Source of the DNA: Brachynemurus nebulosus
Taxonomy: Eukaryota; Arthropoda; Insecta; Neuroptera; Myrmeleontidae
Length of the DNA stretch: 64,000 nt
Direction: 5' to 3'
Assembly: GCA_035578155.1 (NCBI GenBank)
Contig: JAPWDM010000001.1
Location: 165,637,498 to 165,701,497, forward strand
Below the pieces are notes generated by a model, which was given only the letters and a program-made list of their open reading frames with translations, searched no databases and was not told the origin of the DNA. Position 1 is the first letter of the stretch; each line of letters starts with the position of its first letter. A program made the position numbers and the translations under genes. Shown one piece after another: positions 46,303 through 59,950 of this stretch.

Positions 46303-46739
46303 TTTTGAGAGTTGCGATTTTTGTCACAACCAAATTTGTATGATAGAAATGGTACTGGAGTAGGTTCTTTTCTTAGACGTCATGGAAATTTAACCAACCA
46401 GAACACTATCGGTTGAAGTAGCCTCAAGTACATAATATGCATATTTTTATCACCTAACTGATAAATCAAAGAAAAATTAAAAAATTAAACTTAAGTAAAA
46501 AAATTTCTTTCGCTCATTTATGTTCTTAATTAATGCATTAGATCAGTTTTATCGAAAAATTAATATATAGTCTTATTTAAAAATCTATAAGTTTGTATCA
46601 TACCTCGAAAACCATAAGAGCTATAAAGCTCCTGACTATATCAATCGGTTGCCCCCGTCGATATCTTATTTGAACAATTTTTTGATGTAATCAACGGTTT
46701 GGTTGTAATAAAAATGGCAACTCTCAAAAAACTCACACA

Positions 46740-46740
<1 letters not shown>

Positions 46741-46821
<81 letters not shown>
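46741..46821. repeat. (TA)~40 microsatellite
   Basis: Right-hand counterpart of the (TA) tract in the palindromic element. Confidence 0.95.
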
Positions 46822-46830
<9 letters not shown>

Positions 46831-46865
46831 AATTTTAGTGCCTATTACTTTCGGTTTCTAGAGAC

Positions 46866-48237
<1,372 letters not shown>

Positions 48238-48552
48238 GCGCGATAACTCTCGAACGAAATGTCTTACGGTTACGAAATTTCGTAAAAATATTGGAAGTCC
48301 CAAACCGTTCGACGAGTTCGTTAACCAGACACGTCCGATGCTCGGAACATGGCTTTTTTGACAATTTTCGTGAAAAAAGTTAGTTTTTTGCCAAAATTTC
48401 CCCTTATTTAAAATTTTTTGTAAAATTTTTTTACACCATCGGAAAGAGGAGAAAAAATCACATAAAAAAGGTCTTTAAACTATTATTCTATGACAGCTAG
48501 TTTCCAAGAAAAACTTTTATAAACGGAAATTCGCTATGTTATGCAGGATGCT

Positions 48553-49505
48553 GTGACAGGGGTATTTTTCTCTTCCTGTCTTGTGCGTAATGAAGGAAGT
48601 AAAACACTAATAGAAAATGAATATTAATAATTCTTTTAAACTAGATATGCACAGATAGGTGAGATATACAACAATGCAGACATCTTCTTACTACATATTT
48701 ATTATACCTAAGTAAGTAAAATAGTCACTTTCTTTCAAACAATATTGATATCAAACTCATGTAGGTACTTTTATAAACATACCTACACAAATGTGTATCC
48801 ATTGCTACTATAAATGTAGGTACAGCTGAACCTTTTTTATGCGGTGGATAGAGAACGCTTCAGAGAATAGAGAAAAAACTTCATAAATAATTATAAAAAG
48901 TATAATTCGCTGCAAATTGTAAATCAAGTCGTCAAGTGCAAGTTGTACTTGCGCTAACAGTGTTTTGTACAATCAGTTGGTTTTATGAATTTGAGGAAAC
49001 AGAATATGAAAGTGAATGAAATGTTTCTCTTAATGAATAAATTTTATTCCTAAAGTAAACCATATTTTCGATTTGAAAAGATCGTATAGTTATCTTGGTC
49101 TGTTTACGTTTACGAAGTATGTAAATGTACTAAGGGTCATCTTCTTTTTCAATAATCAGTTCCTTACTTCTTTAATTTCTAAAACTCACTTTCCAAAAAC
49201 ATTACCAAAATACCCGTTTAACATAACCTTTTCTTCTTATATACCAAGGAAGTTGTTCACGAAAACTCAGGTTTGACAATTTTCGCTCAATCTACACCCC
49301 ATTCTTAATGTTCGTGAATTTTTTCAGATTTTTCTGAACAATCCTTCTGGTAATAAAGGCCGGGGACAGCAGCTTTTATGGTCTTGCGACAGGGGTATTT
49401 ACTTTCTAGGTTATCCCCTAAAATTAACCCCCAGAATCGAAATTCAACTTCACATCTGTAATTAGGCCACCACACGCTATCTTCGTGTTTCAAATTTTCT
49501 TTCAC
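48553..49505. other. No gene; contains dispersed repeat copy 2 (49276-49386)
   Basis: AT-rich host or repeat DNA before the LINE insertion. 49276-49386 is the second copy of the 17651-17762 repeat (TCAATCTACACC, GATTTTTCTGAACAATCC, GGGGACAGCAGCTTTTA). Confidence 0.6.
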
Positions 49506-49779
49506 ATAGTTTAAAATTTTTGGTTGGCAATACTGCATTTAACCGCGAAAGGCGTGTTTCTTTCATATGTGCATATTTTTACATTTTTTGATCGAATTTA
49601 CTTCTAGGATAAAATTTATATTTAATTTTGCTTGCCATTGGTTTTTGTTTAAAATTTTTGATAAACTTCGATATTTTGATGGGGAAAAATTTATAATTTC
49701 TCACTGTATAACATCAGAACAAAAACTTAGGTTATGTTTAAGCGTTGAACACATGTTGAATAAGTGTTGAACTGTCACC

Positions 49780-50352
49780 ATGGAGAAGAAGTTGGATACT
49801 TTGTTAAAACGTATTGATGAAATGGAATTAAATTTAAGAAACGACATTCTGCATACAAAGGAAGATATTAGTGAAGTTAAAAAAATATGTTTATCTAATC
49901 AAAATAAATACACTCAACTGGAATCATTAGTTACACAACAGCAAGCCAGTATTTCATATTTACAGAAAGAGGTTAACAAATGCAATCTTATTGTTTTTGG
50001 CATTTCAAGTGTCGATACCGAACTATTCTCCAATTTCCGTGATATTGTCGGTGAAAAATTAGAAATCCAAATAAATGAATCAGATGTAGTCAAAATGTTT
50101 CGAATTGGTAATAAAAGCGATGGAAACAACCCAGTTAAAGTTTGTTTATACGACTATCGTCTAAAGAAAAGTATTTACGACGGAAGATTTAAACTTAAAG
50201 GGACAAATGTATACATTCAAGAAGATCTACCGTTGGATTTACGTATTAAGAAACGAGAAAAACGACTCGCGCTTCGGGAAATTAATAATAAAAAGCGACT
50301 TAAACCGCAGTCGTCAGAGGAGCTATTCGACGAAGAAGACAAAGTAGTTTAA
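49780..50352 (+). CDS. LINE ORF1 protein (coiled coil plus RRM-like domain)
   Basis: A 190-residue RNA-binding chaperone-type protein that would package LINE RNA in the ribonucleoprotein particle. Residues ~1-68 are heptad-rich and charged (MEKKLDTLLKRIDEMELNLR to SISYLQKEVNK), a trimerising-type coiled coil. Residues ~69-150 read NLIVFGISSVDTE, then DIVGEKLEIQINESDVVKMF, RIGNKS and PVKVCLYDYRLKK, the RRM-like fold seen in L1-type ORF1 proteins. VYIQEDLPLDLRIKKREKRL forms the basic C-terminal domain, and the tail is acidic (SSEELFDEEDKVV). The start lies in a good context (GTCACCATGG). It is intact; ORF2 opens 51 bp downstream in another frame. Confidence 0.88.
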   Translation: MEKKLDTLLKRIDEMELNLRNDILHTKEDISEVKKICLSNQNKYTQLESLVTQQQASISYLQKEVNKCNLIVFGISSVDTELFSNFRDIVGEKLEIQINESDVVKMFRIGNKSDGNNPVKVCLYDYRLKKSIYDGRFKLKGTNVYIQEDLPLDLRIKKREKRLALREINNKKRLKPQSSEELFDEEDKVV

Positions 50353-50402
50353 AGTACTAAAAAATTAAAAGAAAAAAACCGAGTGACACAACAGAATAAT
50401 AA

Positions 50403-53400
50403 CATAAAAAACTAAACTCCTTTTATTCTTTTAAAAAAGTTTGTATTGTTCTATGGAATTGTTTAGGTTTAGTTAACTTTAAAAATACTTTTCTTTCAGG
50501 AAATGTTAACGAGTTGTACGGGTTCGACTTGATTGGTCTTTGTGAAACTTGGCACTTACAGTCGGTACCAATTATAGAAAGAGAAATAACTGAGCATTTT
50601 AAAATAATACATAGTTGCGCTGTAAAAGAAAAATCTAGGGGTCGTGCCAGCGGGGGTTTAATTCTCCTTGTTAAAAAATGTTTTGAAGCTACTGTTATTG
50701 AAATTACAAACCTGTGGATTTTCGTGGAAATTTTAACTTACAATGTAAGGTTCGTCTTGGGTATAATTTATTTACCACCTTCAACAAACATTGACACAAC
50801 TTTTGAACTATTAAATAGCACACTTGACTTCATTTCAGAAACAATATCGAGTAATATTATTCTGGTGGGAGATTTTAACTCTCGCATAGGCTGCCTAGGC
50901 TCACTAAATGATGAACTATGCTGCAATACTCTATTAAATAATACACGTTCCGCTTATGATACGGTCATTAACTTAAGAGGGAAAAAAATTCTGAGTGTTT
51001 TTGGAAGAGCACGATCTTTATGTATTAAATGGGCGTTCAGCAAGTGATACCCCTGCGCAATACACCTTTATTGGCTCTGCGGGCAATTCGACTATCGACT
51101 TATGTTGGGTTTCCTCGTCTTTCCTTGCTTATATAGAGGACTCTGAGGTTTGTTGTATTGTCTCATTATCAGATCATCTGCCTTATAAAATTAATATAAA
51201 AACTGAGTACATTACATGCAAACAAAAAACTACGTCTGTACTATCTACAAAAAAATTTATTTGGAATGAACATTTAATAGCTGAGTACCAATCTAAATTT
51301 GCGGAATTAATAGATTCATTTGATTTAAGCCATAGCTCCCCCTCAAGTGCCTACCAATTTCTTATTGAGTCCATTCAGTCTGTCTCTATGGATCTAATGA
51401 TGTTTAAGGATTTTAATATTTTTCCAAAGTTCTTAAGATTCAACAAACCATGGTTTAATCTTGAATGTAAGGAAGCTAAAAGCGTGGTAAAAAATTTATT
51501 AAAAAAGGGGAAAAAAGACGGTTTTACAAACGTAGTATCACAAGAATATCTGCAAGCTAAAAAATCGTATAAAGAAATTGTTGCTGCCAGTAAAAAAGCA
51601 TATAATTTAGACCTGCAGAATAGACTAGCAGATACAAAAAACAGTAAAGACTTCTGGACTATTATAAAGAAAGTAAACTCGAAACAAAAAATAAACAACC
51701 CAATAGATATCGACATTTGGTATGACTATTTCTCAAAATTGTTTGGAATCCCCGGGTGACCCTCTTGATTTCTATGGTGTGTGCCATCCGGACCTGGACT
51801 CTGCCATCTATTCGAACGAATTAGAAAAAGTCCTATACAAGTTAAAGAATGGCAGTGCTCCGGGCCCCGATGGTATTCCAAATGAATTTTTTAAGTCTTT
51901 GCCTATTGAAGGGAAAGAATTTATACTAAAACTATTTAATAACATACTTGAAACTGAAAATATTTCTCCTCAGTGGTCGAAGGTTAAACTCTGCTTGCTC
52001 CATAAGAAGGGGGATATAAATCAACCAGAAAACTACCGAGGTATTTCCCTTATAAATAGTCTTACCAAAATATTTACACATATTATCTATGATAGAATAT
52101 CCCTGTGGTCGGAAACATATGATAAACTCCCGGATACTCTACCCCTCTAGGGTTTAGAAAGGGTCGATCGTGCGTGGATGGCATATTTATATTAAGCACG
52201 GCAGTATGTTGTCATTTACGTTTTAAAAAAAGTAAACTATTTTGTGCATTTATAGACTTTAAATCTGCCTTCGACACGGTTGATCATTCCTTACTCTTGC
52301 TGAAATTATTTCAGATAGGGCTAAGTGCTAAATTAATTCGTATAATTAAAAACTTTTATAACAACGCCTGCTTTAATATTCAACTCAACGATAAATATTC
52401 AGAAGACATTAATATTCAAAAGGGGATCCTCCAAGGGGACACACTTAGCCCCCTGCTGTTCGCATTATTTATTGCTGGCTTTGAAAATTTTTTATTGAAT
52501 AAGGGATTTGAGGGAATTAATATTGATGGTTATCACAATGTAAATTCTCTATTTTATGCAGATGATCTGATAATTCTGGCACATAATCCTCACCAGCTTC
52601 AGACTGCACTTCATTATTTAAAGGAGTATTGCATGATCAATAATCTTACGGTTAATACTAAAAAATCCAAAATCATGGTTTTCCAACGTGCCGGTAGACT
52701 TCCTTCTGGACTTAAATTCGTTTATGACTCACATAACTTGGAAATTGTCAATCAATATGAATACCTTGGCGTTACCTTCAGTAATTCAGGATATTTCTGA
52801 ATGCAGCTAATCAATTTGTGTCTAAAGCAAATTCGGCCATGTGCAATGCCAAACTAGTAATGTTAAAATCTAAAATGCAAAACCACAACTCTAGAATGTA
52901 TTTGTATTCCTCCACTGTACTGAGCGTGTTACTCTACGCGTCGGAAGTCTGGGCGTTAAGCTATCCGGATCTGTTGGAAAAATCACAAGTCAAATTTTTT
53001 AAGTCTTTATATTACCTGGATTGCTCGACGCCGGGATATGTGATTCGCAGAGAATTCAATCTTAATAGAATAATAATTGTATATGTTGTCAAGAGAGCGG
53101 TGAAACTCCTTTGTAAAATACTAGATATGCAGGACGGTCGGTTGCCCCGCATCTGCTATAACAGGCTGTCTACTTTAAGTGTTTCCAATAATAACGTACC
53201 AAAGTATAATTGGGTGAATCAGCTAAGACATTTTTTTCAAATCACAAATAATATTGAGCTCTGGAATTCCCAAAACGCATTCAGTATTAAAAGAAATTTA
53301 ACAAATTTTATTGATAGGCTTTCGGAATACTATTATTATCAGGACCTGGATCTGATCAACAATTCTAGATACGTACCATACTATAAACGATTAAATCCAA

Positions 53401-53765
53401 ACAGTATATTAGATCTGTCTGTTTCAATTAAAAAATTACGACTGGCTTTTCAACTTCGTACAACTAATAACCGTATATCATACTTTTCTGTCAATAATAA
53501 CTGTTATAAGATTGACCCAAATGTCCTATGCACCATATGTAACCAATATAAAAATGAAACTCTTTTTCATATAATGCTGGAGTGCCCCATTTATGAACAT
53601 ATCCGCGTAGCATATCTATACAAATATTTTTTGAGCCCGGTGCCTATAAGCGAGGAAAACTTTTGTGAAATTCTCCTAAATATTGCTAATTATCACCAAC
53701 TCAATGACATCTATTGTTTTTTTGCGAACCTTTTAAAAATCAGATCATTTATAATCAATGAATAA
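50403..53765 (+). pseudogene. LINE ORF2: endonuclease, reverse transcriptase, Cys/His tail (frameshifted)
   Basis: ORF2 nicks the target and reverse-transcribes the LINE RNA. The APE endonuclease spans about 50440-51190: VLWNCLGL, GLCETW (catalytic Glu), GIIYLPPS, LVGDFNSRIG (Asp/Asn), TIDLCWVS and SDHLPY (Asp-His). The reverse transcriptase spans about 51820-52790: NGSAPGPDGIPNEF, LCLLHKKGD, NYRGISLINS, GFRKGRS, FIDFKSAFDTVDH, KGILQGDTLSPLLFALFI and LFYADDLIIL (catalytic YADD). The C-terminal part ends with a zinc-knuckle-like CTICNQYKNETLFHIMLEC. There are four frame changes: near 50985 (A7 run), about 51745, about 52145 and about 52795. No nonsense substitution stands out. All catalytic residues are present, so each break is an indel. 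No in-frame ATG precedes the endonuclease, suggesting coupled translation after ORF1. Confidence 0.92.
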
Positions 53766-54238
53766 TAAATAACTCAGTTATTTCTCTTTAATGGCCATGT
53801 TTAATTCGGTCCGGTACAACTCATTCCTGATTTCTACTTTTCTTCTCTTTTTTTTTTTATAATGTAGTATTTTTAGGAAAATTTCTAAAGAATCTTCTAC
53901 TTTTTGTTTTCTATTTTTATTATACAAATTTATTCTGTTTATTTATTTATTTATTTATTCATTTTCTTTGATATTTCCGCAATTGCCCCTAAATAATCAA
54001 TTGTAAAAAAAAAAGAAAAAAAAAAAAAGAAAAAAAACATGTGTACTGTTACAACTGTTACTATAACTTATAATTAATAACTTTACTTAATGGCAAGTGC
54101 ATTAGATATGTAAAATTCTTGTACTTTTTTATTAATTACTCATGTATTTTGTATTGTCAGCCTCTGTAATAAGCTTAGTCTTTAAATACAGAATTTATAT
54201 TCAATTCAATTCAATTCAATTCAATAGTTTAAAATTTT

Positions 54239-55442
54239 CGCGTCGAGTGGTTTCAGAGGATATTGCCTGTGACACTCGGATAGACACTGCAGTGATTCCA
54301 AAGTGTTCCGTTTTGTCAATTTTGATACGGAACACTAAAAACAACTTTTTATGCGATTTATATATAAAATATATAATTCAAAACTCTCAAAACCTCACGA
54401 TTTCTTTAGAAATTACTTTTCTAAACAAGAAAAAGCATTAATTTACACATGGGAATATTTTATTTTATTTTTATAATATTATGAAAATTGTGATAAATAC
54501 ATCTGTAAAAAAACTTAATGGTGCAATAATTTATATTCTTATGCAATGTACTGTTTAATGCTTAAAAACCATTAACAAGTAATTTTACCAAAGTAAATTA
54601 TTACAATAAATGTTTAGATTTCTTACTTTTTCTCTTGCTTTTGATTCACATTATGCACTTGAATGACGATTTTTTTTTTAAACCGCATAAAGAAAGGTTC
54701 GGCTGTATATATAAAATTGTTATGTACTAGAATAAAATACACAGACCTATAATAAGTAAAAAAACTGGTTATATCAATAAGGCTAAAATCGATTCTGCAA
54801 AATGCAGTCCTAATGTATGTCACACACATAAGTAGATGGCATATAAAAACATGCTCTTTATCGGTCATACGCAAGTAAGAGAAGTATTATTATAAAAACA
54901 AAACAAACACAATAAACACACGACAGAGAATAGCATAGCACAAAACACTAAACATGCACTGCAGAGCCAGTTTTTTTTTCAGCAATAGAAGTCAGTTTTT
55001 TCTTATGCAACCATATAATTATTTCATTAAAAAGAAATGCAGTTTATCGATTTTTTTTCTCATTTAAGAGCATTCTTTTCCAAACACATACACACAGACA
55101 TACACATCGCACACAAACAATTCTTTTTTTTATTAAAAGCTTTTATTTAACTTGCTATGTTAGTATGTTGGTTTAGATCAAATCTTGGGATCAAAATTTA
55201 GACAACTTCTAATTGAGCTAGAGGTTTCAAATTTTGCATACTTGTCTAACCTTGATGACAATGCAATATTGTATAATTAGTTTTGCTCTAAATCGATCTA
55301 AACCAAAATTGTTGATTTTTAGTCCAATGCAATTTTTTTGACATTTCGAATTGTCAAATATTGTCCATTGATTTTATATTGCAATTTTCTGTTTCCATAG
55401 TTTAATTAATTGTGATCAGACTAAAAAGTAGAAATTAAAGTA
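54239..55442. other. No gene seen
   Basis: Non-coding AT-rich DNA. About 55140-55310 (TTAACTTGCTATGTTAG, GATCAAATCTTGGGATC) reads like a degraded repeat, with only one copy here. Confidence 0.4.
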
Positions 55443-55756
55443 AAAAATGTTTTTTAAGAAAAAGCTTTTATTTAAAAATGAGCTAAAAAAAAATAAAATA
55501 ATTTTTGAGTGAACTTTGAAGCAATATGCAACATAATTTATAAAAGTTTGAGGCGTTTAATTAAGTCTGGTAACTACTGAAAAGTAAAATAGCTACACTT
55601 ACATTCAAAACATCCAAAACAGAAATAATTAATGATAACGCCTCAAGCTTTTATAAATTATGTTGCATATTGCTTCAAACTTCACTAAAAAGTTAGTTTA
55701 TTTTTTTTCTTTTAGCCCATTTTTAAATAAAAGCTTTTTCTTAAAAAACATTTTTT
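55443..55756. mobile_element. Fold-back element, ~115-bp arms
   Basis: Arms 55443-55557 and 55637-55756 are inverted copies (AAGAAAAAGCTTTTATTTAA, GAAGCAATATGCAACATAAT, GAGGCGTT) around an 80-bp loop. No target duplication is clear. Confidence 0.78.
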
Positions 55757-56607
55757 TTACTCTAATTTATTATTTTTTCAAATTAAAATTTCATTCTTAG
55801 GGTAAAGGCAGGTAAGAGTACGCACTTAATTTTTAAATTTACATAGCGTCTTTATTTTTAAGTAAAAATAAAAAAGTTGTGCTACAAAAAGAACATTCTA
55901 TTAAACTTATTAGTTATTACTAATGATAAAAAATCATGATTTTAAAATTTTAATAGGAAAAAAAATGTTTTTTCTCTATCTTGCAAAAACGTACTCTTAC
56001 AAACACTAGCTTTTAAGAGTACGCGTAGGTTATTTTAAGAGTACGCATTAACAATTTTCACAAATAAATTTTTAAAATGAATGCTTTTCCCTTAATTTTA
56101 TACATTTTAGGAATTTTGTTGGGAGTAACACTTATCATACCCATATTATATATTTGAGAAGCATCGAAGCGATACTTCGAATAAAGTGTTTCCTAAATTG
56201 TGAAAAAACCTATTTACTTGTGTCTGACTGAAGCTCACCATCCTCGCTAATGAGTATTTTTCTGGTCGACTGGTCTGGTTAATATGATTTTACTATTCCT
56301 CTTAGAAATTATATTATTTAGTAATAAATAAATATGATAATTAAATTAAATTGTTTGTTTTTCTTTCTAGTATTTCCCTTTGCCCAAATTTAAAAAAAAA
56401 GAAGAGGTAAATGGGTTATTTACTTACTAAACGCAATGCTTAATGTTTTAAATTTTAAAATTTTTTAAGGGAAATTAAACGTGTCCCCCAATTTTTATCT
56501 ACTTTTTATTTGTTTTACTTACAAATCAATCAAGAAAAATAGAAAAAAACTACAAAATTTCGTTGGCACGTAACTTGAGAAATTGCCTAACAAATAATAT
56601 TTCACAA

Positions 56608-56610
<3 letters not shown>
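55757..56610. other. No gene; repeated AAGAGTACGC motif
   Basis: Non-coding. The decamer AAGAGTACGC or close forms occurs at about 55814, 56016 and 56037, with GTACTCTTA on the other strand at about 55991. Confidence 0.4.

Positions 56611-56672
<62 letters not shown>
56611..56672. repeat. (TA)n microsatellite
   Basis: About 31 TA units. Confidence 0.97.
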
Positions 56673-56677
<5 letters not shown>

Positions 56678-56794
56678 GATTGCCTTACTATTTTAATAAT
56701 TATACCCAATTCTGGACGCTTTTACGATGAATATTCTACTTCAAAACATATTTAAACTTTAGAAAAGCAATATTTTATTGAAATGACCAACAAA

Positions 56795-57012
56795 CAGAGC
56801 CGGATTTACATAAGGGCAATTGGAGTGCGTGCCCCGGGGCTTCCAGAAAATCGAATAAAATCTCAAAATTAAGAAATAGAATGCTTTTCTTCTCGCCAAT
56901 TGTTATTTTCGGCAAAATTTTGGAAATTTTCTAAGGGGACCTCTACAAAAGTACTCAGAGGCCTCCACATTAGAAGTGTCCCGGGACCTCCACAGAGGTA
57001 AATCCGGCCCTA
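56795..57012. mobile_element. hAT-like MITE (CAGRGCCGGATTTA ends)
   Basis: A 218-bp element beginning CAGAGCCGGATTTAC and ending GTAAATCCGGCCCTA, near-perfect inverses. Internal GCCCCGGGGCTTCCAG and GGGACCTC are GC-rich. Flanks share only CAACA, so the target duplication is eroded or absent. The tips are those of hAT MITEs. Confidence 0.7.
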
Positions 57013-57857
57013 CGGCAACAGATACCTACACTGTTTTGACAACTAATGCACTCTGGTATCGCCGTTAATCAGGTTTCACTTGACGTCTTACAGCGTCAAT
57101 GACCGTGAACCGGTTAATTTTATAAAATCGCCTGTATAAATAATTTTTTTTGACCATCTATGCATCAAAAATCATTGTATCTACTTATAAAATTTACTGG
57201 CTGACAAAATTCATGCTGACATAAAGGTTACGCTTTAAATATATTTGAATGGCAATGAGTAGGAGTAAATTACACATCGGTTAGCTTTTCGGCATTATTT
57301 TTTAAATGGTTTTTATATGTATGTGTCAATTATGCAATGAATGACCAATGTGATGTGGGCTTTTTATGTATTTGATTGTAAAATATGGCTATAAATAAAT
57401 TGCACATACAACTAACTACTAAATATTATGTATATTTAAAACAGGAATAACAGGTAATTATCAATAATATAAATAACATTCAAACTGGAACTGATAAATT
57501 ATCAAGTGTTAAAGTGTTTAACCATTATAGGTATATGCGTACAGAGTTTAATTTCCGTTTTGTACCTAATAAGAAATTCAAGATATGTTTCTGTTCTTTT
57601 ATGTACACATACTTAATATGTAAAAAAAAAATATAAAAAATTTTTTAACCTTTTACACTCCAATCAATTTGACTACAGTTTTTGAATCAATTCGAAAACG
57701 TTTTGTCTTATATTCTTAAATAAACGAAATAAGCAACCAAAAGTAGTACTTACAATTTATTGCATTACACTTTACAGCATGACACCTCGATCAAGTGTAG
57801 GTATTTGCAAAATACTGTTTCTAGCGCGCATGTCCATCACGACCAAAGACTACGTCG
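57013..57857. other. No gene seen
   Basis: AT-rich DNA. 57070-57115 (GGTTTCACTTGACGTCTTAC) resembles 21590-21625. Confidence 0.35.
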
Positions 57858-57861
57858 TTAA

Positions 57862-58410
57862 AGACGGTTCTACACGATGCTACGAACACCTTCCAACATT
57901 GGACGTTCGATGGTTCATCGCATCGTATGGCCGTTGTTCGAACCTACGAGTGTTCAATGTCGAGCGTCAAACATTCGCATTTGGCCATGTCCCGCTCGAT
58001 GTCGGTATTCTTGCACCGAGTCAAAGGGATGCTTCGAACGTTTGAAGGTCAATGTTGGTTGCGTTTGTTTGTTTCGAGTCAGCAGCTGCACGACTCGTTC
58101 ATGTGAAGAGAGACAACATCAGTGTATAACATTAGAGATAACATCAGACAGATAACAGCCTCGTACACTGAATAAACGTTTGTCCCAACACATTATACAA
58201 GAGAGACAACATCAGTGTATAACATTAGAGATAACATCAGACAGATAACAGCCTCGTCCACTGAGTACCAACACATCATCATTCGTATTGGATCAAACAT
58301 TCGATTCACCGTGTAGCAGATACATTCGTCGCACCAACTATCGAACTTAATTACCTCAAACGTTCGATCGAACGTTGGAAGGAACGTTCATAGCATCGTG
58401 TAGAACCCGC
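57862..58410. mobile_element. Inverted-end MITE with GAACGTT motifs, TTAA-flanked
   Basis: A 549-bp element. GGTTCTACACGATGCTACGAAC at the left (about 57867) and its inverse GTTCATAGCATCGTGTAGAACC at the right match over 22 bp with one mismatch (quoted here only as ACACGATGC cores). TTAA occurs just outside both (57858-57861 and 58411-58414), possibly the target site. The interior is GC-richer than its surroundings, has many GAACGTT/AACATTCG motifs, and carries a direct repeat of about 58 bp at 58106 and 58200 (ACATCAGTGTATAACATTAG). Readings of 88 and 92 codons here are by-products. Confidence 0.7.
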
Positions 58411-58813
58411 TTAATTAAAACCTTGCATGTATAGGTATAAGCTACCTTGATTTAGCTAGTTCGATCCGATCGTCCATACATAAATAGCAAAACAAAATTC
58501 TAATTTACAGATCTTTGATATACATTCCTGTGGAGTCACTTAACTCTAGTAGAACTGACAGAAATTCGACATAATACGGGGTCGCATTATCTTAAGATAT
58601 ACCTTATTTCAAATACAATTGATCATGCGTTTTCGCTAAAAAATTAAATAATTCTTATATTCAAAACAAATCAACCTTCTATTCTTTTCTAAAGACAAAC
58701 TTCAAATTTAAAATTTACCTAAATGCAATAATGAAAGAGATAAAGCCAAGAAAACGGAAATTATTTAAATTCAGAGTGACGAAGCATGGTTAAATTTAAC
58801 TGAAATGGATCAT

Positions 58814-59324
58814 AGTTGGTCTGAAAAACGATTTCTCAAAGGATTTTAACGAAACTTCTCTAGACATTTATTTAATTCAATACCAATAATACGAGCTTAT
58901 ACCGAAAAAAAAAAATTGACCGTCCCAATTTTGAAAAAAACGATTTCAAAATTTTGTAATTTTAACACGGACTCTTATGGGAAGTTGACACATTCACACG
59001 ATTTTTTTGAATAAAATTAAAACGTGTCAAAGGAATTTGACAAAAATTTAATATTTTATAAAATAGAAAGTTACAAACCATATTTAATAACAAATAAAAA
59101 TTATTGACCGCGCCGTTTTTGAAATATAGTTTATAAACATCATTTTACAACGTCTTTACAACGCTTTTTCAACAATGCTTTTATACTATTACAACATAAA
59201 CGGGCGGAAATTCAAAAAAACAAGTGGTATACAAATATAATAACTGAAGAATATTAATACATTATTTAATTTTTGATAAAAGAAAATTTTTTCGCTGAGC
59301 TATACTTTTGTACCTGACTATCTC
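58814..59324 (+). repeat. 0.5-kb dispersed repeat, copy 2
   Basis: Same sequence as 35739-36230, same orientation, with small indels. Confidence 0.85.
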
Positions 59325-59510
59325 GCACCAAATACCTTAAACTAATAAATAAGTTCTACCTTCTAAGTGAAAAATTACAAAATTTCTATCGTAGATGACT
59401 CTATTATATAAATATTGACAGATAGAGACGGAAACAAATTTAAAGTAATGATTTGTCATGACTCATTCAAAAAATCACGCCTTCGTATCCATAAGCATGT
59501 GCGATAAAAC

Positions 59511-59942
59511 TAGTGATGAGCAAAATTAGTCTTGGTCGTGCAGTCTTGTACTGGTCTTGCATTTTTTGCAAGACCAAGACCAAGACCAAGACTATAAGTA
59601 TGGCTGCAAGACCAATACCAAGACTCAAGTGAGCAAGACCAAGACAATAGCAAGAAAAAAGCAAGACTTTTGCTAAATTATTTAAATAGTTTAAAAGTAT
59701 AATTAATACCGTAAAGAAAGAAAATTCTGATATTAGAAGGAAAAAATTCGCTAATAAAAAAATGCAAGAAAGTGCAAGATTCTTTAGCAATACCAAGACC
59801 AATACCAAGACTGCATTTTGCAAGACCAAGACCAAGACTCACACTGCTCTAGCAAGACCAAGACCAAGATTCTTAATGCAAGAAGAAGACCAAGACCAAG
59901 ACTGCCAAGTCTTGGTCTTGGTCTTGCATTTGCTCATCACTA
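59511..59942. mobile_element. hAT-type MITE, CAAGAC-array family (short copy)
   Basis: A 432-bp element with tips TAGTGATGAGCAAA and the exact inverse, and perfect 8-bp target copies GATAAAAC (59503-59510 and 59943-59950). Nearly the whole body is CAAGAC/GTCTTG arrays. The outer ~200 bp on each side match the ends of 1137-4303, so it is an internally deleted derivative of that family. The Lys/Thr-rich frames here are not genes. Confidence 0.93.
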
Positions 59943-59950
59943 GATAAAAC

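Larger units (their letters stand above)
49521..54223 (+). mobile_element. Full-length non-LTR retrotransposon (LINE)
   Basis: A 4,703-bp insertion with perfect 15-bp target copies ATAGTTTAAAATTTT (49506-49520 and 54224-54238). Layout: 5' UTR of about 260 bp, ORF1 (49780-50352), ORF2 (50403-53765), 3' UTR with poly-T/A patches, and a tail of five TTCAA units (54201-54223) instead of poly-A. Two ORFs, an APE-type endonuclease and a (TTCAA)n tail place it in the broad CR1/L2/jockey-like assemblage; I cannot name the clade. Full length and a perfect duplication suggest a young insertion, which fits poorly with the four frameshifts in ORF2. Confidence 0.92.

Noticed and set aside
57779..58155. 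Frames of 88 and 92 codons
   Set aside because: Both start outside or near the tip of the inverted-end MITE and run through its GAACGTT motifs and direct repeat.
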